A stretch of 34,285 nt of DNA from positions 1 to 34,285 of the forward strand of contig QZKK01000028.1 of the NCBI GenBank assembly GCA_003599475.1, given 5' to 3'. The notes below the pieces were generated by a model, which was given only the letters and a program-made list of their open reading frames with translations, had not been told where the DNA came from and made no database searches. Made by a program: the position numbers and the translations under genes. This DNA comes from Desulfobacteraceae bacterium. Its GTDB lineage: Bacteria > Desulfobacterota > Desulfobacteria > Desulfobacterales > SURF-15. Below, piece by piece: positions 6,837 to 15,912 of this stretch. Position 1 is the first letter of the stretch, and each line of letters begins with the position of its first letter.

Positions 6837-7865
6837 ATGAGTTGGGACTGGGAAAAATTGAAGCAGCAGCAGCAGGGCGGCAGCGTGCCGCCCCAGGTGG
6901 ATGAGATCGTCAAGAGAATAAAGAAATGGAAGATGCCGGGCGGTCCGATCCTTTTTGTCCTGGCCTTGATGATCGTTTTTTTCGGCGTATCCACCTTTTA
7001 TACGGTGGCCATCGACGAAGTCGGGGTCGTCCAGCGCTTCGGAAGGTTTATCCGCCTCAGCCAACCGGGCCTGAATTTCAAACTCCCCGCAGGTATCGAG
7101 AAAGTCACCAAAGTAAAGGTACGCCGGGTTTACAAAGAGGAATTCGGTTTCGTTACCGCCGCCCCTGCGGCAAGGGGAAGAACGACTCCCGGAGCTGAAA
7201 ACGAGAATGTCTCCCTGATGCTTACAGGAGACCTCAATGTCGCCCTGGTACCCTGGATTGTGCAGTTCCGCATCAAGGACCCGTACAATTACCTGTTCAG
7301 AGTCGGCGATGTCCGGCAGTTGCTTATCGACATGTCCGAAGCGTCCATGCGGCAGGTGGTGGGGGATCGGAGCATCAACGAGGTGATCAACAAGCGGGCG
7401 GAAATCGCGCAGGAGGCTCAGGCGGTTTTGCAGAAAGAGCTGGACCAAGCCGAAAGCGGCATCAGCATCGTCACAATCGAGATGAAAAGGACAAACGTTC
7501 CCGGGCCGGTTCAGCCCGCATTCAACGAAGTCAACCAGGCCGTCCAGGAAAAGGAAAAATTGATCTACCAGGCCAAGGAAGATTACAACAAGGGAATCCC
7601 TTCAGCCCGCGGAGAGGCTCAGCGGACCGTGCGGGCGGCCGAGGGGTATGCGCTGGATCGGATCAACCGGGCAAAAGGAGATGCTTCCAGATTCAACGCA
7701 CTCTACGGAGAGTATGCAAAAGCAAAAGACGTGACGAAGCGGAGGATCTATTTGGAGCACCTGAGGGAACTTTTCCCCAAGCTCGGTCATAAGTATATCG
7801 TCGATTCGGATCAGAAGAATCTTCTTCCCTTTCTCGATCTTGCAAAAAAAGGTGGTGAAAAATGA
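6837..7865 (+). CDS. hflK: FtsH protease modulator HflK
   Basis: HflK and HflC form a membrane cage around the FtsH protease and modulate membrane protein turnover. The 342-residue protein starts MSWDWEKLKQQQQGG. It has one transmembrane helix at about 37-58 (GPILFVLALMIVFFGVSTFY). The SPFH/band-7 domain follows from VGVVQRFGRFIRLSQPGLNFKLP through VVGDRSINEVINKRAEI. A long coiled-coil tail rich in Ala/Glu/Lys completes it. The N-terminal Gly/Gln-rich segment is shorter than in E. coli (419 residues). AGGAAA precedes the ATG. The stop overlaps the hflC start in ATGA, so the two are translationally coupled. Confidence 0.95.
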   Translation: MSWDWEKLKQQQQGGSVPPQVDEIVKRIKKWKMPGGPILFVLALMIVFFGVSTFYTVAIDEVGVVQRFGRFIRLSQPGLNFKLPAGIEKVTKVKVRRVYKEEFGFVTAAPAARGRTTPGAENENVSLMLTGDLNVALVPWIVQFRIKDPYNYLFRVGDVRQLLIDMSEASMRQVVGDRSINEVINKRAEIAQEAQAVLQKELDQAESGISIVTIEMKRTNVPGPVQPAFNEVNQAVQEKEKLIYQAKEDYNKGIPSARGEAQRTVRAAEGYALDRINRAKGDASRFNALYGEYAKAKDVTKRRIYLEHLRELFPKLGHKYIVDSDQKNLLPFLDLAKKGGEK

Positions 7866-8827
7866 AAATCAGGGGAGCTGCCATCGCCATCGTGCTTATC
7901 TGCATCGTTTTTGTCCTCTCTTCCGCTTACGTCGTGGACGAAACGGAGCAGGTGGTTGTCACGCAATTCGGCAAAGTCGTCGGGAGACCGAAAGACTCCC
8001 CGGGTTTGTACTTTAAAGTGCCTTTTATTCAGAGCACCAACTACTTCCCAAAAAACCTGCAGCAGTGGGACGGTGACCCCGGACAGATCCCTACTTTAGA
8101 TAAAACCTATCTATGGGTGGACCCGTTTGCCCGTTGGAGAATCGTCGATCCGGTCAAATTCTTCCAGACCGTAAACAATACGGTCAGCGCTCTGGGAAGG
8201 CTGGATGACATCATCGATCCTGCGGTAAGAAACTTCATCACCTCCTTCAGCCTCATCGAGGCGGTTCGATCCACCAACCGGCCGATGGACATAGATACTT
8301 TCGAATACGGCCCCGAGCAGGCAAAACAGCAAGAAGCTCTCCCTTTATACTATGCTGTCGAGACCGGGCGGGAAGCGATCACCAAGGGAATACTGGAGCA
8401 GGCGCAGCCCAAATTGGCGCAGTTCGGAATCGAACTGGTCGATGTCAAAATCAAACGGATCAATTACGTCGAGCAGGTTCGGGATTCTGTTTACGGCAGG
8501 ATGATTGCGGAACGTAAACAGATCGCTGAAAAATTCCGTTCAGAGGGAAAAGGCGAAGCCCAGAAGATCCTTGGCGAAAAGGAGCGCGATTTGAAGGAAA
8601 TTACCTCGGAAGCTTACCGGCGGGCTCAGGAGATCCGAGGAAAAGCCGATGGGGAGGTGACGGTCATTTATGCGGATGCATACGGCGTCGATCCTGAATT
8701 CTACTCGTTTATCAAATCGCTTGAAGTCTACAACGAAGCTTTCGATCAAAACAATTCGCTTATCTTGACGACCGACTCGGAATTTCTGAAATACCTGAAA
8801 GGATTTGGGGAGCCTGAAAAGCCTTGA
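7862..8827 (+). CDS. hflC: FtsH protease modulator HflC
   Basis: HflC is the partner of HflK in the FtsH-associated SPFH complex, with most of the chain in the periplasm. The 321-residue protein has an N-terminal anchor at about 5-22 (GAAIAIVLICIVFVLSSAYVV). The band-7 domain starts VDETEQVVVTQFGKVVGRPKDSPGLYFKVPF and includes the TYLWVDPFARWRIVDPVKFF pattern typical of HflC. A coiled coil runs to EKERDLKEITSEAYRRAQEIRGKADGE. Its ATG overlaps the hflK stop by four bases. A strong terminator follows directly, so hflKC looks like a two-gene operon. Confidence 0.95.
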   Translation: MKIRGAAIAIVLICIVFVLSSAYVVDETEQVVVTQFGKVVGRPKDSPGLYFKVPFIQSTNYFPKNLQQWDGDPGQIPTLDKTYLWVDPFARWRIVDPVKFFQTVNNTVSALGRLDDIIDPAVRNFITSFSLIEAVRSTNRPMDIDTFEYGPEQAKQQEALPLYYAVETGREAITKGILEQAQPKLAQFGIELVDVKIKRINYVEQVRDSVYGRMIAERKQIAEKFRSEGKGEAQKILGEKERDLKEITSEAYRRAQEIRGKADGEVTVIYADAYGVDPEFYSFIKSLEVYNEAFDQNNSLILTTDSEFLKYLKGFGEPEKP

Positions 8828-8833
8828 AAGCAA

Positions 8834-8865
8834 AAAGCACCGGTTGCAAACAAAACCGGTGCTTT
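8834..8865. terminator. Intrinsic terminator after hflC (bidirectional form)
   Basis: A perfect 12-bp stem AAAGCACCGGTT / AACCGGTGCTTT with an 8-base loop begins seven bases after the hflC stop. A and T ends on the two arms let it act on both strands. It ends about 30 bases from the 3' end of the opposing small ribosomal protein gene. Confidence 0.85.
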
Positions 8866-8894
8866 CTACCCTTAGAGGAGGCTGAAGGTGTCAT

Positions 8895-8993
8895 TTATCT
8901 TCCCTTCCTTCTCTGATGACGCGTTCTGGCGAGAAGCTTTCGGTGCTTATGCCTTCGCATTTTCTTTCTACGCTTCTTGATGACGCTGCCCAA
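8895..8993 (-). CDS. Small ribosomal protein of the AURKAIP1/COX24 (bS22/mS38-type) family, TTG start
   Basis: The minus strand from a TTG at 8991-8993 encodes 32 residues beginning MGSVIKKRRKKMRRHKHRKL and ending RTRHQRRKGR. This is very close to the short AURKAIP1/COX24-domain proteins annotated as 30S protein bS22 in mycobacteria, related to mitochondrial mS38. More than half the residues are Lys, Arg or His, as expected for an rRNA-binding peptide. The start is decided by an extended Shine-Dalgarno, AGGAGGTGATC, seven bases before the TTG and complementary to the 16S 3' end. An ATG-only caller would miss the gene or fuse it to a spurious 196-codon frame. The ribosomal role is inferred from the family. 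Confidence 0.9.
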   Translation of the reverse strand: MGSVIKKRRKKMRRHKHRKLLARTRHQRRKGR

Positions 8994-9087
8994 TTGATCA
9001 CCTCCTTTCTCTGAAATCTCGAATGAGGCCGTAATGACTGCATGCGGAATCGAGAATAGAATTTTTAGCACCAATTGCATCCGAATG

Positions 9088-9115
9088 TCTATAGTTTTTT
9101 CATCGCATGGACCAA
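9088..9115 (-). promoter_or_regulatory. Candidate sigma-70 promoter for the bS22-type gene
   Basis: On the minus strand TTGGTC (9110-9115) and TATAGA (9088-9093) are 16 bases apart, about 95 bases before the TTG start. The -10 box is good and the -35 box moderate. Confidence 0.4.
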
Positions 9116-9215
9116 GGCCGGTGACCGCGCCCGGTGACGACGATTGATGTGAAACCGTCAGTGTGTTAACCTGTATTCTATTTAATCCAGCGGAAGTGGT
9201 TTCGGAAAAATCGAA

Positions 9216-9758
9216 ATGGAGCAGTCGGCGCGATTCAGCCCTGAGCAAATCGAGGTCGTCAACAATGCAACGGCAACGGCAGAAGAGCTGGTCAATGAAC
9301 ATTACAAGATGTCTGCAAGCCAGTGGCTGCACTCCGTATACGACATCAAAACCATTGCCAACCTGAAGCCCGATGAGATCGTAGAGGGTCCCTACGCCCA
9401 GATCATCCGCTACGAGGGGAAGCGCAGAGACGACCTCCTCGGATTGTCTTCCTATGATTTCTACAAGATCTGCATCCAGGATCATGCCATCCTCGCCACC
9501 TTGAATCGGGAATCCCGGATCCTGCTTTTCCCGTTTACGCTATACATCGTCGCGCATGAACTCATCCATGTGGTTCGGTTCAGGAAATTTCTTCAGAACT
9601 TCAGTGCCTCCCCCCAGGAAGCTCTGGATGAAGAGAAGCGGGTCCACGCCGTCACGCGCAAGATTCTCTCCAATGTCCGGATTCCAGGCATCGAGGAGGT
9701 GCTGGAATATTATCGGAGCTGGCATACGCCCCTTGAGGATCTGAAAGGCTTGAATTAA
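9216..9758 (+). CDS. Uncharacterised protein with an HExxH motif (putative metalloprotease-like)
   Basis: I do not recognise a named family for this 180-residue protein. The notable part is a hydrophobic stretch LLFPFTLYIVAHELIHVVRF (102-121), where HELIH at 114-118 fits the HExxH zinc site of metallopeptidases. Acidic and His residues (E139, E140, H144) downstream could supply a third ligand. The N-terminal half is helical with repeated Tyr/Asp and has no signal peptide. The stretch 102-113 is too short for a clear membrane helix. The ATG at 9216 has only a weak ribosome binding site. It lies before fmdB, which has its own promoter. Proteolytic activity is inference from the motif alone. Confidence 0.7.
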   Translation: MEQSARFSPEQIEVVNNATATAEELVNEHYKMSASQWLHSVYDIKTIANLKPDEIVEGPYAQIIRYEGKRRDDLLGLSSYDFYKICIQDHAILATLNRESRILLFPFTLYIVAHELIHVVRFRKFLQNFSASPQEALDEEKRVHAVTRKILSNVRIPGIEEVLEYYRSWHTPLEDLKGLN

Positions 9759-9769
9759 AAAATAGGTTC

Positions 9770-9797
9770 TTGACAATAAATGAAAATTCATTATAGT
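9770..9797 (+). promoter_or_regulatory. Sigma-70-type promoter of fmdB
   Basis: TTGACA (9770-9775) and TATAGT (9792-9797) are separated by 16 A/T-rich bases that include the palindrome TGAAAATTCA. It lies 40 bases before the fmdB ATG, which has a GGAGGT ribosome binding site at 9823-9828. Confidence 0.7.
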
Positions 9798-9836
9798 ATT
9801 TTCGTTTGAAGGATTCCAGGATGGAGGTTTGAGAAA

Positions 9837-10139
9837 ATGCCGATCTACGAATATGAGTGCACGAAGTGCGGAGCGATCGAAGAAGCCTTTCAACGATTTT
9901 CGGATAAGCCGCTCAAGAAATGCAGGCATTGTTCGGGTAAGCTTCATAAACTCATCTCCCATAGCGCATTCCATCTCAAGGGAACCGGCTGGTATGTGAC
10001 CGACTACGCCGGTAAATCCCAACCTTCGGAATCCAAGCCCAAGGAAAGTTCCGAAGCCCATAAATCAACGAGTGAAAGCACAGCTTCGACAAAATCGACC
10101 GAAGGATCCGCAAAAAAATCCACCAAAAGATCCGATTGA
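9837..10139 (+). CDS. FmdB-type zinc ribbon protein
   Basis: This 100-residue protein has the FmdB regulatory-protein zinc ribbon at its N-terminus. MPIYEYECTKCG gives C8 and C11, and KKCRHCSGKLHKLIS gives C29 and C32, as two CxxC knuckles. The part after about residue 60 is low in complexity and rich in Ser, Lys, Thr and Glu, probably disordered. FmdB was first described as a transcriptional regulator of formamidase, but most members have no tested role, so the name is only a family label. It has its own promoter and a strong ribosome binding site. Confidence 0.88.
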   Translation: MPIYEYECTKCGAIEEAFQRFSDKPLKKCRHCSGKLHKLISHSAFHLKGTGWYVTDYAGKSQPSESKPKESSEAHKSTSESTASTKSTEGSAKKSTKRSD

Positions 10140-10487
10140 TCCGGATCTGCAATTCGCAGTGGGAGCTGTTGAATTCGTCCGGCCGCCAGTCAAAGGCCGG
10201 GTCTCCAGACGACTGCAGGTTTGAGAGCACCTTCTTTTTTACTTAAACTCGAAGGCTTAAGACTCCGATTTTCCGATTTGTTTCTACCGGAAAAAAACGG
10301 CTACAGCCTCTTTACAAGCAGAAAAGCATGATTATAGTTCCAGAAAAATTAGACGTTCAACAAATTTCAGTAGGCGTTTCTTTGCAAGAAATCGAAAGGG
10401 GGTGGACCCGAGGATAACAGGTTTTCTTATGCTTAATCTTTTTCAGTACCACTACTAACCATTCATTGAAGAAGGAGATTATCAAAG
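10140..10487. other. Spacer between fmdB and groES; no gene
   Basis: A 6-bp stem CCGGCC / GGCCGG with a 10-base loop (10179-10200) lies 40 bases after fmdB. It has no clear U tract, so it is a weak terminator at best. I see neither the CIRCE operator (TTAGCACTC-N9-GAGTGCTAA) nor a sigma-32 box pair (CTTGAAA...CCCCAT) before groES. Confidence 0.5.
10311..10338 (+). promoter_or_regulatory. Candidate promoter for groES-groEL
   Basis: TTTACA (10311-10316) and TATAGT (10333-10338) are 16 bases apart, leaving a leader of about 145 bases. It is the best sigma-70-like pair in the spacer. No heat-shock element was seen, so regulation is unresolved. Confidence 0.4.
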
Positions 10488-10775
10488 ATGAAAATCAGAC
10501 CTTTGCAAGATCGGATCTTAGTGAAGCGAGTGGAAGAGGAAGAAAAGACCAAAGGCGGGATCATCATTCCGGATACGGCAAAGGAGAAACCGGCGGAAGG
10601 CAAAGTGGAAGCAGTCGGCAACGGCAAAGTCGGCGATGACGGCAAGAGGATACCCCTGGAAATCAAAAAGGGAGACCGCATTCTCTTCGGCAAATACTCG
10701 GGCACCGAGGTGAAAATCGAGGGAACGGAGTATCTGATCATGCGCGAGGACGATGTTCTCGGCGTGATTGAATAA
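10488..10775 (+). CDS. groES: Co-chaperonin GroES
   Basis: GroES caps the GroEL barrel during ATP-driven protein folding in the cytosol. The 95-residue protein is full length. It starts [20 protein letters not shown]. The mobile loop is [21 protein letters not shown] at about 20-40. It ends with [34 protein letters not shown], all canonical. A strong AAGGAG precedes the ATG. groEL follows after 30 bases. Confidence 0.98.
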   Translation: MKIRPLQDRILVKRVEEEEKTKGGIIIPDTAKEKPAEGKVEAVGNGKVGDDGKRIPLEIKKGDRILFGKYSGTEVKIEGTEYLIMREDDVLGVIE

Positions 10776-12473
<1,698 letters not shown>

Positions 12474-12510
12474 TCATCTCCGATCAAACATATCTGCTGC
12501 AAACAGTCGA

Positions 12511-12541
12511 AAGCCTTCACCTCCGGTGAGGGCTTTTTTTT
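12511..12541 (+). terminator. Intrinsic terminator after groEL
   Basis: AAGCCTTCACC (12511-12521), loop TCC, GGTGAGGGCTT (12525-12535), then a run of T to 12541. The stem has 11 pairs with one G-T wobble. It lies 37 bases after the groEL stop. Confidence 0.92.
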
Positions 12542-12615
12542 GGTACAAATCTTGCTGTGTATCCCAAGCGTTGAGTTCGCCGTGGATTCCCAACATTTAC
12601 CTTACGGGGAGAGAC

Positions 12616-13170
12616 ATGAAGAAGCTGCTGATGACATTCCTTATCGTCGTCTGCCTGCTCCGTCCTTCCATCTGTACTTCTTCCTATATCATCCGGCTCA
12701 CATCGGGCGCGGAATTTGTGGCTTCCGGATACTGGGAAGAAGAGAAGCAGATAAAGTTTTATGCTTATGGCGGGGTAATTGGAGTCGAAAAACAGCTTGT
12801 CGCAGGGATCTCGGAAACCGACCGGCCCGTTGTAACCGAATATCAGGAATCCGTAGATGGAAAATCCGCTTCCGAGCCTTTCGAAATCAATCCGGAACGC
12901 CTGGATGACAAAGCGCAACTCCCCTCCCTGGACCCCCATGGACAGATTTTTCTTCAGGAAAAAAAGAGGCTTGCGTCCGCAATGGAGACGGCTGTTTCAG
13001 CCTTCAGGGCGGCAAAGGAACAGAACGACCGAGCCGTAATGGCGGCCAAGCGAAAACAGATCCTCGAGTTGAAAGCCGAATTGTCCGACATCGAGAGTGA
13101 GGTTAAAAAAAACTATGGCGGGAAAGTTCCCGACTGGTGGTATTCCGGAAAACCTCCCCCATCCGATTGA
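12616..13170 (+). CDS. Exported protein of unknown function
   Basis: I start this at the ATG 12616, where GGGGAGAG supplies a ribosome binding site, and not at the in-frame 12526. The latter lies inside the groEL terminator. The 184-residue protein has a signal peptide (KKLLMTFLIVVCLLRPSICTS). A short beta-rich part follows (YIIRLTSGAEFVASGYWEEEKQIKFYAYGGVIGVEKQLVAGI), with the look of the 'expose as table' membrane-periphery proteins common in this group. A helical, charged region comes next (EKKRLASAMETAVSAFRAAKEQ..., about 115-170), and the chain ends WWYSGKPPPSD. I recognise no named domain. It is convergent with the pilin set that follows. Confidence 0.75.
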   Translation: MKKLLMTFLIVVCLLRPSICTSSYIIRLTSGAEFVASGYWEEEKQIKFYAYGGVIGVEKQLVAGISETDRPVVTEYQESVDGKSASEPFEINPERLDDKAQLPSLDPHGQIFLQEKKRLASAMETAVSAFRAAKEQNDRAVMAAKRKQILELKAELSDIESEVKKNYGGKVPDWWYSGKPPPSD

Positions 13171-13221
13171 CCCCCTGCAGGCATGCGGAATCGGAGTTTC
13201 CGCCCCTTCCCCATCGATCGA

Positions 13222-14451
13222 CTATCCGCTTCGAGCGTCCTTCCAGGAGACCAGACTCAGATCATTGGATTGGTACTTGTCTTTCAAAGCGGTATCGTAA
13301 TAGAGGGTCGCCGTGGCCTTGAAATGCACTTCTTTGCCCCAGACCGCCCCGTATATGGTTGTGCTGTTTTTGAATTCGATGTCCGCATAGGGAGCATAGA
13401 TCATGCCGACGAAATCCCCCGAGTTTCTGATGTTGATCGCCGCCGTAGAGTTCGAAAAGATACTGAAATCGGTCGGTTTGCCGTTGTTGATGACGGTTAT
13501 TTCAGAATCGTTTCCGGTCTCCAGCCCGCCTGTTAAATAGATGTTTACAGGCCCGGCGGATGTATCGACACGGATTTGGGCGCTGTTTCCGATATTGATG
13601 CTGCTCAGATAATAGTTCGCTCCTCCGGATTTCCCGTTTAAGACGATCACCTCGCTGTTACCCAGAGTGATTTCCCCCGATATGATCGAGGGTAAAGCAA
13701 GACTGTTGTCATTGCCCGTGCTGTAGGCCGTAAACTTATCCGCATATTCCCCTCCCACAACGCCCAGGGGATCCGGATCGACGCGACCGATCTGTTCTCC
13801 GGTAGTCCCGGTAAATGTCCCACCGTTGTCCAGGGTTGCATCCTCTCCGGATTCATCCTCTCCGAGCATGCCGTCGCCGTCGATAAAGACACCGCTTTTG
13901 GTTTCCACCTCATTGTTGGACCCCAGATCCCCCTCTCCGGTGGAATCGTCGGAGTCTGGATCGGGTGTGGTGCCGCTGTCGTAGCTGTATACATTGGAGC
14001 TGTTATGGAAGGAAGTGATGACATCCCCGAAAGCGGCGAAATTGATGGCTGGATCTCGGGCCAGGACGGCTTCGATCGATGCCCTCGAGTTTCTGGGTCC
14101 GGTTGCACTGCTGATGAAAGTGTAACGGTTCGAGGCGGACTTCGCTAAATCCGTAAATGTAAAACTGAACCCGGCGGCGGAATAAGAATCCAGCGGAATG
14201 GAGTCTCCAACGTTTGCAGGCAGTCCTATGCTTCCCGCTTTTAGATCCGTTTCCACCCTCCCCAGGGCATATTGAACGCCGGCCTCGGCGTCGTAGAAAG
14301 CCTGTCGGCTGTCCTTGAAATTCGCCCCTATTTTGATGTCTGTGGTCGTCACCATGACCGCCGTACTCCCGATCAGCCCGATGATCATCAGGAATATCAT
14401 GGCGGTGATAAGCACGAATCCGTTTTCATTCCGTATTCTTACCGCATGCAT
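13222..14451 (-). CDS. PilX-type minor pilin, set 1 (long form with beta-rich C-terminal domain)
   Basis: The N-terminus (RNENGFVLITAMIFLMIIGLIGSTAVMVTTTDIKIGANF) is a class III prepilin peptide with G before F and no Glu at +5, as in PilX/GspK-type proteins. DAEAGVQYAL follows, matching the PilX N-terminal domain. At 409 residues it is over twice the length of the set 2 homologue. The extra part is Ser/Asn/Asp-rich and ends in short repeated strands (GMIYAPYADIEFKNSTTIYGAVWGKEVHFKATATLYYD), suggesting a beta-helix-like domain. Acidic DxDGDG loops lie near residue 195. AGGAGG precedes the ATG, and PilW lies 10 bases upstream. It probably caps a pilus or pseudopilus. Confidence 0.82.
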   Translation of the reverse strand: MHAVRIRNENGFVLITAMIFLMIIGLIGSTAVMVTTTDIKIGANFKDSRQAFYDAEAGVQYALGRVETDLKAGSIGLPANVGDSIPLDSYSAAGFSFTFTDLAKSASNRYTFISSATGPRNSRASIEAVLARDPAINFAAFGDVITSFHNSSNVYSYDSGTTPDPDSDDSTGEGDLGSNNEVETKSGVFIDGDGMLGEDESGEDATLDNGGTFTGTTGEQIGRVDPDPLGVVGGEYADKFTAYSTGNDNSLALPSIISGEITLGNSEVIVLNGKSGGANYYLSSINIGNSAQIRVDTSAGPVNIYLTGGLETGNDSEITVINNGKPTDFSIFSNSTAAINIRNSGDFVGMIYAPYADIEFKNSTTIYGAVWGKEVHFKATATLYYDTALKDKYQSNDLSLVSWKDARSG

Positions 14452-14461
14452 CGTGTCCTCC

Positions 14462-15049
14462 TTAAAATGCGAGATTTTTGGGAGTAATCAGAGAACTCAG
14501 TGCAAATGTGCGATGCCCTCCGTTTGAGTCATAACCGGGATCGATCTTGGAAGTTCGAGCGGTGATGACGATCTTAACCTGCCGGATATCCGCATTGGTG
14601 GTGGTTGCTGCACCGCTGCCGTTTAGATATTGGAAGCTGAAGCTTTGGATGTCCTCGGCGAGCGGAAGCGGCGCACCGCCTGTACCCGTTGTCCGTTCGA
14701 TCTGTTTTGTGCCGGAGTTGTATGAATAAACGATGATTTCGTCGGCGCCGGCTGCAGTACCGTCGCCGTCCAAATCCGCCTGGATCTTCAGTTCCGAAGT
14801 ATTGTAAGTCACGCCGTCAAAGGCGGCATTCATCGGATTGTATCCCGCCATGAGTATTTCACGGGTCATCAGATCCATTGCGGATCGGGCATTCTGGACC
14901 ATTTCCGTAACATGTTCCTGTACGTCAAAGGTCTTCTGCTGGATGATGAAGGTGCTGATCACGGCGCTCATAACGATCAACCCGACCGTCATTGCGATCA
15001 GAAGCTCGATGATTGTAAACCCGCCCTCTTTTTTCCGGTATGCATCCAT
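14462..15049 (-). CDS. PilW-type minor pilin, set 1
   Basis: I start this at the ATG 15047-15049 (MDAYRKKEGGFTIIELLIAM). This gives a normal short prepilin leader ending G/FTIIE, with the Glu at +5 needed for assembly. The hydrophobic helix is FTIIELLIAMTVGLIVMSAVISTFIIQQ. The rest of the 195 residues has the PilW pattern (VTEMVQNARSAMDLMTREILMAGYNP), an acidic DLDGDG loop, and the IRQVKIVITARTSKIDPGY strand block. The ATG lies five bases after the pilV stop without a clear ribosome binding site, so it is probably coupled. An in-frame start at 15106 would overlap pilV and give an unusually long leader. Confidence 0.82.
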   Translation of the reverse strand: MDAYRKKEGGFTIIELLIAMTVGLIVMSAVISTFIIQQKTFDVQEHVTEMVQNARSAMDLMTREILMAGYNPMNAAFDGVTYNTSELKIQADLDGDGTAAGADEIIVYSYNSGTKQIERTTGTGGAPLPLAEDIQSFSFQYLNGSGAATTTNADIRQVKIVITARTSKIDPGYDSNGGHRTFALSSLITPKNLAF

Positions 15050-15054
15050 AAGGC

Positions 15055-15453
15055 TCACTGCGTCAGAATCGTCTTCATTCCAACCGATTTGTTGTCGGAA
15101 TCCCAATAGACACTCACCACGACCGTCTTCATACCGGCCGTCGGAGAATTTGCAGCGACAGTGGTTGCCCTTTTGAACAGGGAAAACCCGGTGATGTCGC
15201 CGTAGTTCTCCGTAGCGGCGCTCACTCCCGTATAGCCGATTCTCCGGACATCCTCCATCTTCTCCTGAGCCAGGGTCGTGGCGGTGGTGAGTCGATTGTT
15301 GTAAACATTGCCTGATAGAATACCGGTGATCAGCGCGGACATTCCCAACAGTCCAATCGACAGGATAGACATGGTCACGAGGACTTCGATGATTGTAAAT
15401 CCATTGCAGTCTATTCCCGGTGCACCGTTATTAAAACGACGGATTTTCATCAT
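15055..15453 (-). CDS. PilV-type minor pilin, set 1
   Basis: The 132-residue prepilin has the leader MMKIRRFNNGAPGIDCNG / FTIIEVLVTMSILSIGLLGMSALITG, cleaved at G/F with Glu at +5. The IIEVLVTMSILSIGLLG signature is typical of PilV/GspI-like minor pilins. TTLAQEKMEDVRRIGY and a C-terminal VVVSVYWDSDNKSVGMKTI strand pair follow. It lies three bases after the GspH/FimT gene. It would be processed by PilD and join the tip complex; that role is inferred from the family. Confidence 0.85.
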   Translation of the reverse strand: MMKIRRFNNGAPGIDCNGFTIIEVLVTMSILSIGLLGMSALITGILSGNVYNNRLTTATTLAQEKMEDVRRIGYTGVSAATENYGDITGFSLFKRATTVAANSPTAGMKTVVVSVYWDSDNKSVGMKTILTQ

Positions 15454-15456
15454 GAT

Positions 15457-15912
15457 TCACCCATTGATTTTCACTCGGCCGGTTGAAGCAACAGATAGGG
15501 TTTTGCTGCCTTTTGGATTTGTAAGCGTAACGGTGGTTCCTGCGGTTGCAGTCCCTCTCGGTGAAAAGACGGGATCAACCGAAGCGGCGATGGTCACGCC
15601 GGGGTAATCGTCCTGTATGTTTTTAACCAGAACATCCCCCTCCCCATCTTCCACCGTCCCGTTTCCGTCCGCATCGTCGCATATTTTATACTGATTGGTC
15701 CCCGACGGGAAAAACACCTTGAAAATCTTATTCTGATTGACGGCTTTCATCCTGGCCGACAGAAGGTCCCCCAGAACCTGACGGCTGGCGCCGCTTAAAT
15801 GCAGACTCGTACGCAGGGTTAAGTAGCTCAAAGTGGATGTCATCGCTAAAACCCCGGCAATGCCGACCACCACCATCAGTTCGACCGTTGTAAAACCCTT
15901 GTTTCTGTTCAT
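15457..15912 (-). CDS. GspH/FimT-type minor pilin, set 1
   Basis: The start is the ATG at 15910-15912 (MNRNKGFTTVELMVVVGIAG), giving 151 residues and a six-residue leader ending G/FTTVE. The longer frame from 15954 would place the coding start inside the promoter region. The helix is followed by LRTSLHLSGASRQVLGDLLSARMKAVNQNK, a GspH/FimT feature. An acidic loop DDADGNGTVEDGEGD comes next, then a glycine- and threonine-rich beta end (TVTLTNPKGSKTLSVASTGRVKING). It is first in its operon, 26 bases or so after the predicted sigma-54 start site. Confidence 0.83.
   Translation of the reverse strand: MNRNKGFTTVELMVVVGIAGVLAMTSTLSYLTLRTSLHLSGASRQVLGDLLSARMKAVNQNKIFKVFFPSGTNQYKICDDADGNGTVEDGEGDVLVKNIQDDYPGVTIAASVDPVFSPRGTATAGTTVTLTNPKGSKTLSVASTGRVKING

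Noticed and set aside
8994..9485. A 196-codon frame containing the bS22-type peptide at its end
   Set aside because: Upstream of the TTG it is an antisense shadow of the HExxH gene; the strong ribosome binding site marks the true start.
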